NCBI RefSeq assembly: GCF_011634835.1
Contig: NZ_SIRP01000001.1
Coordinates: 1,984,034-2,048,033 of the forward strand
DNA: 64,000 bases
Direction of reading: 5' to 3'
DNA from: Isoptericola sp. BMS4
Lineage (GTDB): Bacteria > Actinomycetota > Actinomycetes > Actinomycetales > Cellulomonadaceae
Below the pieces are notes generated by a model. That model was given only the letters and a program-made list of their open reading frames with translations. It did no database searches and was not told the DNA's origin. Of the stretch, positions 17,650 to 25,180 are shown in pieces (position 1 is the stretch's first letter; every line of letters starts with the position of its first letter). The translations under genes and the position numbers were made by a program.

Positions 17650-17970
17650 TCAGCCCCAGCCGAGCGCGCGCAGCCCGGCGGCCGTGGCCGCCGCCAGGAC
17701 GACGACCACCACGAACGGGGCCCGCCACGCCAGCGCGACCGCGGCGACCGCGAGGGCGGGCACCCGCGCGTCGACGCTCAGCGCCTGACCGTCGGTGAAC
17801 GTCTGCACCACCACCAGGGAGACGAGCAGCGCGACCGTCACGAGCGAGGAGGTGCGCTGCACCCGGTCGGTCGCGAGCCAGTGCTCGGGGACCAGGTGCC
17901 CCGCCAGCTTGAGCGCGAACGAGGCCAGCGAGGCGACGAGGACGGTCGCCCACAGCACGGCGGCGCTCAT
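17650..17970 (-). CDS. azlD: AzlD-family branched-chain amino acid exporter subunit
   Basis: Small membrane partner of AzlC, 106 aa with about four hydrophobic segments. It has the family features FALKLAGHLVPEHW early and ARVPALAVAAVALAWRAPFVVVVV late. AzlCD exports branched-chain amino acids or analogues (the Bacillus azaleucine-resistance system; BrnFE in Corynebacterium). ATG 17970 overlaps the azlC stop by 4 nt (ATGA), so the two are translated together. Confidence 0.88.
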   Translation of the reverse strand: MSAAVLWATVLVASLASFALKLAGHLVPEHWLATDRVQRTSSLVTVALLVSLVVVQTFTDGQALSVDARVPALAVAAVALAWRAPFVVVVVLAAATAAGLRALGWG

Positions 17971-18665
17971 CGGCCCTCCTCGGCGGCGCGCGACGGCGCG
18001 ACCAGGCCGGCGACGATCGCGGCAGCGGCCGCACCCAGGACGGGCACACCGGGTGGCGTCAGTGGCACGAGGGCGATGGTGACGCCGACGGCGAGCGCGG
18101 CCACGACCTGCGCGGCCCGGGCCGCGAGCCGCGGCCACACCAGCGCGAGGAACGCCGCGCCCGCGGCGGCGTCGAGCCCCCATGCCCGGGGGTCGCCGAG
18201 CGCGTCACCGGCCAGCGCGCCCAGCAGGGTGAACGCGTTCCACAGCGCGAACACGCCGAGGCCCGTCACCCAGAACCCGGCGCGGGTGGCGGCCGGCTCG
18301 CGCTGAGCGACGGCGACCGCGGTGGACTCGTCGATCGTCAGCTGCGCCGCGGCGAGGCGCCGCCACCCGCGCACCCCCAGCAGCGGGGCGACGACCGCGC
18401 CGTACAGCGTGTTGCGGGCGCCGAGCAGGGTGGACGTCGCGACGGCGGCGACGGGCGAGCCGCCTGCCGCGACCACGCCGACGAGCGCGAACTGCGAGCC
18501 GCCGGAGAACAGCAGGAGGCTCAGGGTCGCGGTCTGGCCCACGCTGAGCCCGGCCACCGCCGACAGCGCGCCGAACGAGATCCCGTACAGGCCGGTCGCC
18601 ACGGCGACCGACGTCCCCTGGCGTACCGCGGCGCGTACCGCCGGGCTGAGGCGTCCTGGTCCCAC
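17967..18665 (-). CDS. azlC: AzlC-family branched-chain amino acid exporter subunit
   Basis: Large subunit of the AzlCD exporter, 232 aa with about six membrane segments. The family core VATGLYGISFGALSAVAGLS and LLFSGGSQFALVGVVAAGGS is followed by GARNTLYGAVVAPLLGVRGW and LTIDESTAVAVAQ, all characteristic of AzlC. GTG 18665 is the best start; a longer N terminus would be low-complexity. Upstream on the same strand is the aldehyde dehydrogenase, which ends 89 nt earlier. Coupled to azlD. Confidence 0.88.
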   Translation of the reverse strand: MGPGRLSPAVRAAVRQGTSVAVATGLYGISFGALSAVAGLSVGQTATLSLLLFSGGSQFALVGVVAAGGSPVAAVATSTLLGARNTLYGAVVAPLLGVRGWRRLAAAQLTIDESTAVAVAQREPAATRAGFWVTGLGVFALWNAFTLLGALAGDALGDPRAWGLDAAAGAAFLALVWPRLAARAAQVVAALAVGVTIALVPLTPPGVPVLGAAAAAIVAGLVAPSRAAEEGR

Positions 18666-18754
18666 GGCACCCAGCCAACCACGCCGCGGCGTCGCACCGC
18701 GCACCGTCCCGCCCCGGGGTGCCGGCGCCGCCCGCCCGGATGCTCCTACGGATG

Positions 18755-20227
18755 TCAGAGCGCGACGTAGACCGTCTCGAGGTACTCCTCGAGGCCCGCC
18801 TCGCCGCCCTCGCGCCCCAGCCCCGAGGCCTTGACCCCGCCGAAGGGCGCGCTCGCGTCCGAGACCATGCCGCGGTTGATGCCGATCATCCCGGCCTCGA
18901 CCTCGTCGGACACCCGCATCGCCCGGTCGAGGGACGTCGTGTAGGCGTAGGCGGCGAGGCCGTACTCCGTCGCGTTGGCCAGCGCGATCGCCTCGTCGTC
19001 GTCCGCGACGGCCACGACGGGCGCGACGGGACCGAAGATCTCCTCGCGCACGGCTCGGGCGTCGGGGTCGACGCCCGCGAGCACGGTGGGCTCGTAGAAG
19101 GAGCCCGGCCCCTCCGGCCGGTCCCCGCCGGTGAGCAGCTGGGCCCCGCGCCCGGTGGCGTCGTCCACCAGGCCCGCGACGCGGTCCACCGCGCCGGCGT
19201 CGATGAGGGGGCCGACGTCGACCCCGTCCCGGGCGCCCGGACCGACCCGCAGCGACGCGAACCTGTCGGCCAGCCGCCGGGCGAACTCGCGCGCGAGCGA
19301 GTCGTGCACGTAGAACCGGTTGGCCGCGACGCACGACTGCCCGGCGTTGCGCAGCTTCGCGACGACCGCGCCGTCGACCGCGGCGTCCAGGTCGGCGTCG
19401 GCGAGGACCAGGAACGGCGCGTTGCCGCCGAGCTCCATGGAGCACCGCAGCACCTGGTCGGCGGCCTGGGCCAGCAGGGTGCGCCCGACGGCGGTCGAGC
19501 CCGTGAAGGAGAGCTTGCGCAGGCGGTCGTCGCCCAGGAGCGGACCGGTGAGATCGCCGGGGCTCGAGGTCGGCACCACGTTGACCACGCCGGTCGGCAG
19601 CCCGCGGTCGGCGAGCTCCGAGCGGATCACCTCCGCCACGAGCATCGTCGTCAGCGGCGTGGCGCTCGCGGGCTTGACGACCACGGGGCACCCGGCGGCG
19701 AGGGCAGGGCCGATCTTGCGGGTGGCCATCGCGATGGGGAAGTTCCACGGTGTCACGAGCAGCGCGGGGCCCACCGGCCGGCGGTGCACGAGCTGGCGGT
19801 TTGCGCCCGCCGGGGCGATCCGGACCAGTCCGTCGGCGCGCACCGCCTGCTCGGCGTACCAGCGCAGGAACTCGGCCCCGTAGGCGACCTCGGCGCGGGC
19901 CTCGGCGAGCGGCTTGCCGCACTCGGCGGTGATGAGGGAGGCGAACGCGTCCGTGCGCGCGGTGATCCGCTCGTAGGCCGCGCGCAGCACCTCGGAGCGC
20001 TCCCGCGGCGCGGCGGCGCGCCACGGGCCGGCGGCATCGGCGGCGGAGTCCAGGGCGCGGCGGCCGTCGTCCGCCGTGGCATCGGCCACGTCGAAGAGCA
20101 CCTCGCCCGTGGCCGGGTCGGCCACCTCGAACGTGCGCCCGCCCGCCGCCGGGCCCCAGTGGCCGCCCACGAGCATCCCCGTGGGCAGGTGCGCCACGAG
20201 CGCGGGCGACAGCGTCGGTGCGGTCAT
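18755..20227 (-). CDS. gabD: Succinate-semialdehyde dehydrogenase (NAD(P)+)
   Basis: Oxidises succinate semialdehyde to succinate, the last step of the GABA shunt; 490 aa, normal for the family. WNFPIAMATRKIGPALAAGC and the cofactor loop FTGSTAVGR are present; the catalytic residues are Glu265 in MELGGNAP and Cys299 in NAGQSCVAANRF, the SSADH-like context. NRGMVSDASAPFGGVKASGLGREGG near the C terminus is diagnostic of GabD. Related broad aldehyde dehydrogenases cannot be fully excluded. ATG 20227 is supported by CATACT 7 nt upstream. Divergent from dapA across 84 nt. Confidence 0.9.
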   Translation of the reverse strand: MTAPTLSPALVAHLPTGMLVGGHWGPAAGGRTFEVADPATGEVLFDVADATADDGRRALDSAADAAGPWRAAAPRERSEVLRAAYERITARTDAFASLITAECGKPLAEARAEVAYGAEFLRWYAEQAVRADGLVRIAPAGANRQLVHRRPVGPALLVTPWNFPIAMATRKIGPALAAGCPVVVKPASATPLTTMLVAEVIRSELADRGLPTGVVNVVPTSSPGDLTGPLLGDDRLRKLSFTGSTAVGRTLLAQAADQVLRCSMELGGNAPFLVLADADLDAAVDGAVVAKLRNAGQSCVAANRFYVHDSLAREFARRLADRFASLRVGPGARDGVDVGPLIDAGAVDRVAGLVDDATGRGAQLLTGGDRPEGPGSFYEPTVLAGVDPDARAVREEIFGPVAPVVAVADDDEAIALANATEYGLAAYAYTTSLDRAMRVSDEVEAGMIGINRGMVSDASAPFGGVKASGLGREGGEAGLEEYLETVYVAL

Positions 20228-20234
20228 GGCAGCC

Positions 20235-20240
20235 AGTATG
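20235..20240 (-). promoter_or_regulatory. Leaderless -10, gabD
   Basis: CATACT, 7 nt, ATG 20227 on the minus strand. It faces the dapA promoter in the same 84-nt gap. Confidence 0.4.
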
Positions 20241-20299
20241 GGACCGGCCCGCCGCCACTCACCAGCCGGGCGACGGCGGTCGCCGGGGTCCGTGACCGG

Positions 20300-20305
20300 T
20301 ACGGT
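20300..20305 (+). promoter_or_regulatory. Leaderless -10, dapA
   Basis: TACGGT, 6 nt (GGACCC), ATG 20312; no Shine-Dalgarno between. Confidence 0.5.
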
Positions 20306-20311
20306 GGACCC

Positions 20312-21301
20312 ATGACGCTTCCCGCGACGCCAGAGCGCCCCTTCGGTGCGGTGCTGACCGCGATGGTGACCCCGATGACGCCGGACGGCGCCGTCGACCT
20401 GAAGGCGGCGGCGGCGCTCGCGACCAAGCTGGTCGACGACGGGAACGACGGTCTGGTCCTGTCCGGCACGACCGGCGAGTCGCCGGTGACGCACGCGCCG
20501 GAGAAGGCGGCCCTGGTCGCCGCCGTGGTGGAGGCCGTGGGCGACCGTGCCGCCGTCCTGGCGGGCGCGGGATCCAACGACACGGCGCACGCGATCCGCA
20601 TGGCCACCCAGGCCGCCGACGCCGGGGCGGACGGACTCCTGCTCGTGGCGCCCTACTACTCGAGGCCCACGCAGGAGGGCCTGTACCAGCACTGCGTGGC
20701 GGTCGCGGACTCCACGGACCTGCCCGTCATGCTCTACGACGTCCCCGGCCGCGCGGGCGTCCGCATCGCGCCCGAGACGTTCGGTCGCCTGGCCGAGCAC
20801 CCGCGGATCGTCGCCAACAAGGACGCCACGGGAGACGTCTGGTCCGCCGCACAGCTGATCGAGGCCACGGGCCTGGCCTGGTACTCCGGCGACGACGGGC
20901 TGCTGCTGCCGATGCTGAGCGTCGGCGGCGCCGGCATCGTGTCCGTCGCGGCGCACCTGGTGGCGGCGCACTTCGCGCAGGCCGTGCGGTCGTGGGACGC
21001 GGGCGAGCACGCGGAGGCGCTGGCCGCGTTCCGGCCCACGGTCCCCGTCGTCAACGCGCTCAACGGCGCTGGCGCGCAGGCCGTGATGGCCAAGGCCGCG
21101 CTGCAGGCGCAGGGCGCCCTGGAGCACCGGACGCTGCGCCTGCCGAACGTCGCCGCGAGCGACCACGAGGTGGCGCACCTGCGCGCCGTGCTCACCGCCG
21201 TCGGGCTCATCCCCGCCAAGGCGACGCCGATGTCTCCTCCGGAGCTGCCGGAGGACGCCACCGCCGTCGTGGGGCACCCCGCGATCCATACGCCGCGCTG
21301 A
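20312..21301 (+). CDS. dapA: 4-hydroxy-tetrahydrodipicolinate synthase
   Basis: Condenses pyruvate with aspartate semialdehyde, the first committed step to lysine and diaminopimelate; 329 aa. The active site is complete: GTTGES, YYSRPTQEGLYQH, Tyr142 in LYDVPGRAGV and Schiff-base Lys170 in VANKDATGD. A C-terminal tail of about 25 residues after LIPAKATPMSPPEL is longer than in the E. coli enzyme. It precedes rnj by 54 nt, a pairing also found in mycobacteria and streptomycetes. No tetrahydrodipicolinate riboswitch or lysine riboswitch is possible in the short upstream gap. Confidence 0.96.
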   Translation: MTLPATPERPFGAVLTAMVTPMTPDGAVDLKAAAALATKLVDDGNDGLVLSGTTGESPVTHAPEKAALVAAVVEAVGDRAAVLAGAGSNDTAHAIRMATQAADAGADGLLLVAPYYSRPTQEGLYQHCVAVADSTDLPVMLYDVPGRAGVRIAPETFGRLAEHPRIVANKDATGDVWSAAQLIEATGLAWYSGDDGLLLPMLSVGGAGIVSVAAHLVAAHFAQAVRSWDAGEHAEALAAFRPTVPVVNALNGAGAQAVMAKAALQAQGALEHRTLRLPNVAASDHEVAHLRAVLTAVGLIPAKATPMSPPELPEDATAVVGHPAIHTPR

Positions 21302-21355
21302 CCGCACGTCGCGCCGAGGAACTTCCGTACTGTTCGCACGAGGCCAGGAGGCCCC

Positions 21356-23041
21356 TTGAGTCACCCTCACCCCGAACTTCCCCTGCCCCCGGAGCTGCCC
21401 GCGCACGGCCTGCGAGTCGTCGCCCTCGGCGGCCTGGGCGAGGTGGGTCGCAACATGGCCGTCCTCGAGTACCAGGGCAAGCTGCTCGTCATCGACTGCG
21501 GGGTCCTGTTCCCCGAGGACCACCAGCCCGGCGTGGACCTGATCCTGCCGGACTTCGAGTACATCGCCGACCGGATGGACGACGTCGAGGCGATCGTCCT
21601 GACCCACGGGCACGAGGACCACATCGGTGCCGTGCCCTACCTGCTGCGCCTGCGCCGCGACATCCCGATCGTCGGGTCGCGGCTCACGCTCGCCTTCGTC
21701 GAGGCGAAGCTCAAGGAGCACCGCATCAAGCCCGTCACGCGCGTCGTGACCGAGGGCGAGACGGTGCAGCTCGGCGCGTTCGGCTGCGAGTTCGTCGCGG
21801 TCAACCACTCCATCCCCGACGCGCTCGCCGTCGCCGTGACGACGGGCGCCGGCACCGTGCTGCACACCGGCGACTTCAAGATGGACCAGCTGCCGCTCGA
21901 CGGGCGGATCACCGACCTGCGCGCCTTCGCGCGGCTGGGGGAGAAGGGCGTCGACCTGTTCATGGTCGACTCCACGAACGCCGAGGTGCCCGGGTTCGTC
22001 ACGAACGAGGTCGAGATCGGTCCCGTGCTCGACAACGTCTTCGCCCAGGCGGAGAAGCGGATCGTCGTCGCGTCGTTCTCCTCCCACGTGCACCGCGTGC
22101 AGCAGGTGCTCAACGCCGCCCACGCGCACGGCCGCAAGGTCGCGCTCGTCGGCCGCTCGATGGTGCGCAACATGGGCATCGCGGCGGAGCTCGGCTACCT
22201 GGACGTGCCGCCGGGGGTCCTCATCGACCTGAAGAAGGCCGGGGACCTGCCCGACGACCGCATCGTGTACATGTCCACGGGGTCGCAGGGCGAGCCGATG
22301 GCGGCCCTGAGCCGCATGGCGAACGGCGACCACCGCGTGCAGGTGGGCCACGGCGACACGGTGATCCTCGCGTCGTCCCTCATCCCGGGCAACGAGAACT
22401 CCGTGTTCCGGGTGATCAACGGCCTCACGCGGCTCGGGGCGCGCGTCGTGCACTCCGGTAACGCCAAGGTGCACGTGTCCGGCCACGCCAGCGCCGGCGA
22501 GCTGCTCTACTGCTACAACGTGCTGCGCCCGCGCAACGTGATGCCCGTGCACGGCGAGGTGCGCCACCTCGTCGCGAACGCCGCGCTCGCGGTCCGCACG
22601 GGCGTGCCGGCGGACCGTGTGGTGCTGGCGGAGGACGGCGTCGTCGTGGACCTGGTCGACGGCAAGGCGTCCGTCGTGGGCGCCGTGCCGTGCGGGTACG
22701 TCTTCGTGGACGGGTCGACCGTCGGCGAGGTGACGGAGAACGAGCTGAAGGACCGGCGGACGCTCGGCGAGGAGGGCTTCGTGTCCGTCTTCGCCGTGGT
22801 CGACACCGCGACCGGCAAGGTGCTGGCCGGGCCGCAGATCCTGGCACGGGGCATGGCGGAGGGCGACGCGGTCTTCGAGGAGATCCAGCCCGACGTCGTG
22901 CGGGCGCTCGAGGACGCCATCGCGGGCGGCGCCACCGACACCTACCAGCTCCAGCAGGTGATGCGCCGGGTCATCGGGCAGTGGGTGAACCGGCGGCTGC
23001 GCCGGCGGCCGATGATCGTCCCGGTGGTCGTGGAGGCCTGA
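21356..23041 (+). CDS. rnj: Ribonuclease J
   Basis: Endoribonuclease and 5'-3' exoribonuclease of the beta-CASP family; 561 aa. Metal site LTHGHEDHIGA gives His84, His86, Asp88 and His89; HSIPDALAVAV, HTGDFKMDQLP and DSTNAEVPGFV follow. The beta-CASP part holds VASFSSHVHRVQQ and STGSQGEPMAAL, and HVSGHASAGELL is the last metal/RNA motif. TTG 21356 follows CCAGGAGG. It shares mRNA decay duties with pnp in this window. A strong terminator follows. Confidence 0.96.
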   Translation: MSHPHPELPLPPELPAHGLRVVALGGLGEVGRNMAVLEYQGKLLVIDCGVLFPEDHQPGVDLILPDFEYIADRMDDVEAIVLTHGHEDHIGAVPYLLRLRRDIPIVGSRLTLAFVEAKLKEHRIKPVTRVVTEGETVQLGAFGCEFVAVNHSIPDALAVAVTTGAGTVLHTGDFKMDQLPLDGRITDLRAFARLGEKGVDLFMVDSTNAEVPGFVTNEVEIGPVLDNVFAQAEKRIVVASFSSHVHRVQQVLNAAHAHGRKVALVGRSMVRNMGIAAELGYLDVPPGVLIDLKKAGDLPDDRIVYMSTGSQGEPMAALSRMANGDHRVQVGHGDTVILASSLIPGNENSVFRVINGLTRLGARVVHSGNAKVHVSGHASAGELLYCYNVLRPRNVMPVHGEVRHLVANAALAVRTGVPADRVVLAEDGVVVDLVDGKASVVGAVPCGYVFVDGSTVGEVTENELKDRRTLGEEGFVSVFAVVDTATGKVLAGPQILARGMAEGDAVFEEIQPDVVRALEDAIAGGATDTYQLQQVMRRVIGQWVNRRLRRRPMIVPVVVEA

Positions 23042-23070
23042 GCCGGAGCGCAGTGGACGCCTGATCCCTC

Positions 23071-23106
23071 CGCCCCCGCCCGTGGGTCGTCCCACGGGCG
23101 GGGGCG
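23071..23106 (+). terminator. rnj terminator
   Basis: Perfect 16-bp stem: 23071-23086 (CGCCCCCGCCCGTGGG) pairs with 23091-23106 around the loop TCGT. It starts 30 nt after the rnj stop and is among the cleanest hairpins of the window. Confidence 0.8.
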
Positions 23107-23213
23107 TCGCTCTGCCGGGTACCGGACGTCGCCGCCCAGCGGGCCTCCTCAGCGCGCTCACCTGCGAACTTTTCGCTAACCTGGGGTGTGTTGGCCGATT
23201 CGTGGAGGAATCC

Positions 23214-23957
23214 GTGTCGCACCCAGAACCGTCTCGACCGTCGTCCGAACCGACCACGTCCGTGCACGCCGGTGCGACGGGACCCCGCCCGGCGGGCGCG
23301 ACCGTGCGGCCGGTCCCGGGCCCGTCGCCCGCCGTGCCCCGGCCGCCGACGGCGCTCGGGACCGCGAGCATCGTCGTGGCCTGCGTGTGGACGGCTCTCG
23401 TCGCCGTCTCGTTCGTCTCGTCGTTCTCGGCGGCGGCGGCGCTCGGTGCCGCGCTCGACGAGATGGCCGCCACCGGCGGTGGGGGGATGCTCGAGGTCAC
23501 GACGCACGACCGGGTGGCGCGCTGGCTCCTCGGCGCGCAGGTGGTCGCCTTCGTCGTGACCTGTCTGTGGCTGCACCAGAGCCGGCGTCTCGCCGTCACC
23601 CTCTCGCCGTTGGTCCCGCAGGCGCGCGGCCCGGTCTGGGTGTGGCTGGGCTGGGTCGTGCCCGTGGTGTCGCTGTGGTTCCCGTACCAGGTGGTCCGCG
23701 ACGTGCGGTCCGCGACGGCCGGCTCGGTGCGGCGCGGCGGCCTGGGGCTGTGGTGGGGCTGCTGGCTGGGTTCGGCGTGGCTGATGAACCAGGCGACGTT
23801 CGCGACGATGGGCTACGGCCCCCGCGACCCCGCGCTCCTGCCCGGGATCGAGGGACTCTCCCTGCTGGTGATGGTCGTGGCGCTCGTGCTGTGGGTGCGT
23901 CTCGTGCGGGAGATCACCGCCGACCAGCGGACCCGGACGGCGTCCGCCCGATCCTGA
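23214..23957 (+). CDS. DUF4328 membrane protein
   Basis: 247 aa. About 45 N-terminal residues rich in Pro, Ser and Thr precede five or six membrane segments. The family core is visible: LGTASIVVACVWTALVAVSF, then WLHQSRRLAV and WLGWVVPVVSLWFPYQVVRD, where the W..P..S.W.PYQ pattern is the DUF4328 hallmark. Function unknown. GTG 23214 is preceded by a near-perfect GGAGGA. A TAACCT at 23177-23182 is a plausible -10, giving a leader of about 25 nt. It stands alone between the rnj terminator and a convergent TetR gene. Confidence 0.82.
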   Translation: MSHPEPSRPSSEPTTSVHAGATGPRPAGATVRPVPGPSPAVPRPPTALGTASIVVACVWTALVAVSFVSSFSAAAALGAALDEMAATGGGGMLEVTTHDRVARWLLGAQVVAFVVTCLWLHQSRRLAVTLSPLVPQARGPVWVWLGWVVPVVSLWFPYQVVRDVRSATAGSVRRGGLGLWWGCWLGSAWLMNQATFATMGYGPRDPALLPGIEGLSLLVMVVALVLWVRLVREITADQRTRTASARS

Positions 23958-24017
23958 CGGCCGTCCTCCACCCCGGTCGCCGGGCGGCTCCGCCGGGGCC
24001 ACGTCGCTCAGAGCCGC

Positions 24018-24602
24018 TCAGCGGGGCGCGAGCAGCGCGGGGCCCACCGCGCCGGCCGCGGCGTCGTACCGCGCGGCGCGGGCGTCGGCGTCGCCGGGCA
24101 GCAGCCCGGCGAGCTCGAGCGACACGAGCCCGTGGACCAGCCCCCACAGCCCGACGGCTGCCGCCTCGGTGCGGCCCCCGGGCGCCCCGACCACGCGCGC
24201 TACGGCGTCGCGGAGGACGAGGAACGTGGGCTGCTCGACGGGAGCCGGGGCGTGGGGTGCCGGGCGGACGGCGCGGTCGAACATCACACGGTAGAAGTGC
24301 GGCGCCGCCAGGGCGCTGGTGCGGTAGGCGCGGCCGAGCTGCCGCAGGTCCGCGACCGGGTCGGCGGTGCGGGGCACCGCGTCCAGGTGGGCGGCGAAGC
24401 GACGGAACCCCTCGTCGCTCACCGCGGTGAGCAGGTCCTCCCGGGACCCGAAGAGGGCGTACACGGCCGAGGTGCTCGTGCCGGCCGCGGAGGCCGCGGC
24501 GCGCACGGTGAGCGCGTCCTCGCCGCGCTCGGCGACGAGCTCGGAGGCGACCTCGAGCAGGCGGGTGCGCAGGGCGTCGTCGTGCACGCGGGGCCGGGCC
24601 AT
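24018..24602 (-). CDS. TetR regulator with WHG-type ligand domain
   Basis: 194 aa. HTH: LRTRLLEVASELVAERGEDA, then LTVRAAASAAGTSTSAVYALFGSREDLL. The C-terminal part has HFYRVMFDRAV and GLWGLVHGLVSLELAGLLPG; the W.LVHG.V.LE motif marks the WHG subclass. ATG 24602 sits 6 nt from TAGGCT. It is divergent from the small membrane protein at 24681, and the 78-nt gap holds a 36-bp palindrome over both promoters, so it very likely represses both genes. Confidence 0.9.
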   Translation of the reverse strand: MARPRVHDDALRTRLLEVASELVAERGEDALTVRAAASAAGTSTSAVYALFGSREDLLTAVSDEGFRRFAAHLDAVPRTADPVADLRQLGRAYRTSALAAPHFYRVMFDRAVRPAPHAPAPVEQPTFLVLRDAVARVVGAPGGRTEAAAVGLWGLVHGLVSLELAGLLPGDADARAARYDAAAGAVGPALLAPR

Positions 24603-24608
24603 GCGGAG

Positions 24609-24614
24609 AGCCTA
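24609..24614 (-). promoter_or_regulatory. Leaderless -10, tetR (24602)
   Basis: TAGGCT, 6 nt, ATG 24602. A TTCGCA at 24632-24637 on the same strand is a -35 candidate with a 17-bp spacer and falls inside the palindrome. Confidence 0.5.
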
Positions 24615-24619
24615 ACCCC

Positions 24620-24650
24620 TTGACACCAGTTTGCGAACAGTGTTCTATAA
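24620..24650 (+). promoter_or_regulatory. Promoter of the membrane-protein gene at 24681
   Basis: A perfect TTGACA -35 (24620-24625) is the best in the window. The AT-rich TTCTATAA at 24643-24650 supplies the -10 with a 17-19 bp spacer. The start would fall near 24657, leaving a short leader with GCGAGGAGG before GTG 24681. Confidence 0.6.
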
Positions 24651-24664
24651 CAGTGTTCTCAAAC
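24629..24664. promoter_or_regulatory. 36-bp palindromic operator between tetR and 24681
   Basis: The left half GTTTGCGAACAGTGTTCT and the reverse complement of the right half GTTTGAGAACACTGTTAT agree at 15 of 18 positions. It also contains the direct repeat ACAGTGTTCT twice, 13 bp apart, and the inner palindrome GAACA-N-TGTTC. It covers the -10 of the plus-strand gene and the -35 region of tetR. The size suits two TetR dimers. Confidence 0.7.
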
Positions 24665-24680
24665 TAGCGAGGAGGCCCCC

Positions 24681-25094
24681 GTGCTCGAGCTCACCGACGC
24701 GGCCCGCGTCACCGCGGGCATCGTCCTGCTGACCGTCGTGGCGATCGAGTCCGGCGGATACTTCCTGGTCAAGGTGGTGACGGGCAGGGTGCCCGCCACC
24801 GCGTTCCAGGCGTCCTTCTTCCGCGCCGGGCACGCCCACGCCGGCGTGCTCGTCGTCCTGGGGCTGCTCTGCGTCGTCCTCGCCGAGGCCACCGCGCTCG
24901 GCGGGTTCGCCCGGTGGGTCGCCGCCACCGGGGTGCTCGTCGCGGCGATCCTGATGCCCGCCGGGTTCTTCTTCTCCGCAATGGGCTCCGGGCGCACCCG
25001 CCCGAACGGTGCGGTGGTCCTCCTGCCGGCCGGCGCGGTCGCCCTCGCCGCCGGCGTGGTCACGCTCGCCGTGGGGCTGCTCGCCGCGGCATAG
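24681..25094 (+). CDS. Small four-helix membrane protein under TetR control
   Basis: Not recognised; 137 aa, nearly all membrane. Segments are near residues 8-28, 52-70, 78-98 and 113-135. After the first helix comes FQASFFRAGHAHAGVLVVLG, where the two histidines of AGHAHAG sit at a membrane boundary and could bind metal or haem; this is inference. Related actinobacterial proteins are, to my knowledge, uncharacterised. GTG 24681 follows GCGAGGAGG. Its strong promoter is overlain by the palindromic operator. Confidence 0.75.
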   Translation: MLELTDAARVTAGIVLLTVVAIESGGYFLVKVVTGRVPATAFQASFFRAGHAHAGVLVVLGLLCVVLAEATALGGFARWVAATGVLVAAILMPAGFFFSAMGSGRTRPNGAVVLLPAGAVALAAGVVTLAVGLLAAA

Positions 25095-25165
25095 CGCCAC
25101 GGGGGCGTCGTGAGGGGCGCCGGACACGCGTCCGCGACCTCCGCCGCCGGTCGTCCGGGCGCGGG

Positions 25166-25171
25166 TACGGT
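25166..25171 (+). promoter_or_regulatory. Near-leaderless -10, ftsK
   Basis: TACGGT, then 9 nt, then ATG 25181. The spacing predicts a leader of only two or three bases. Confidence 0.4.
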
Positions 25172-25180
25172 GGGACCATC

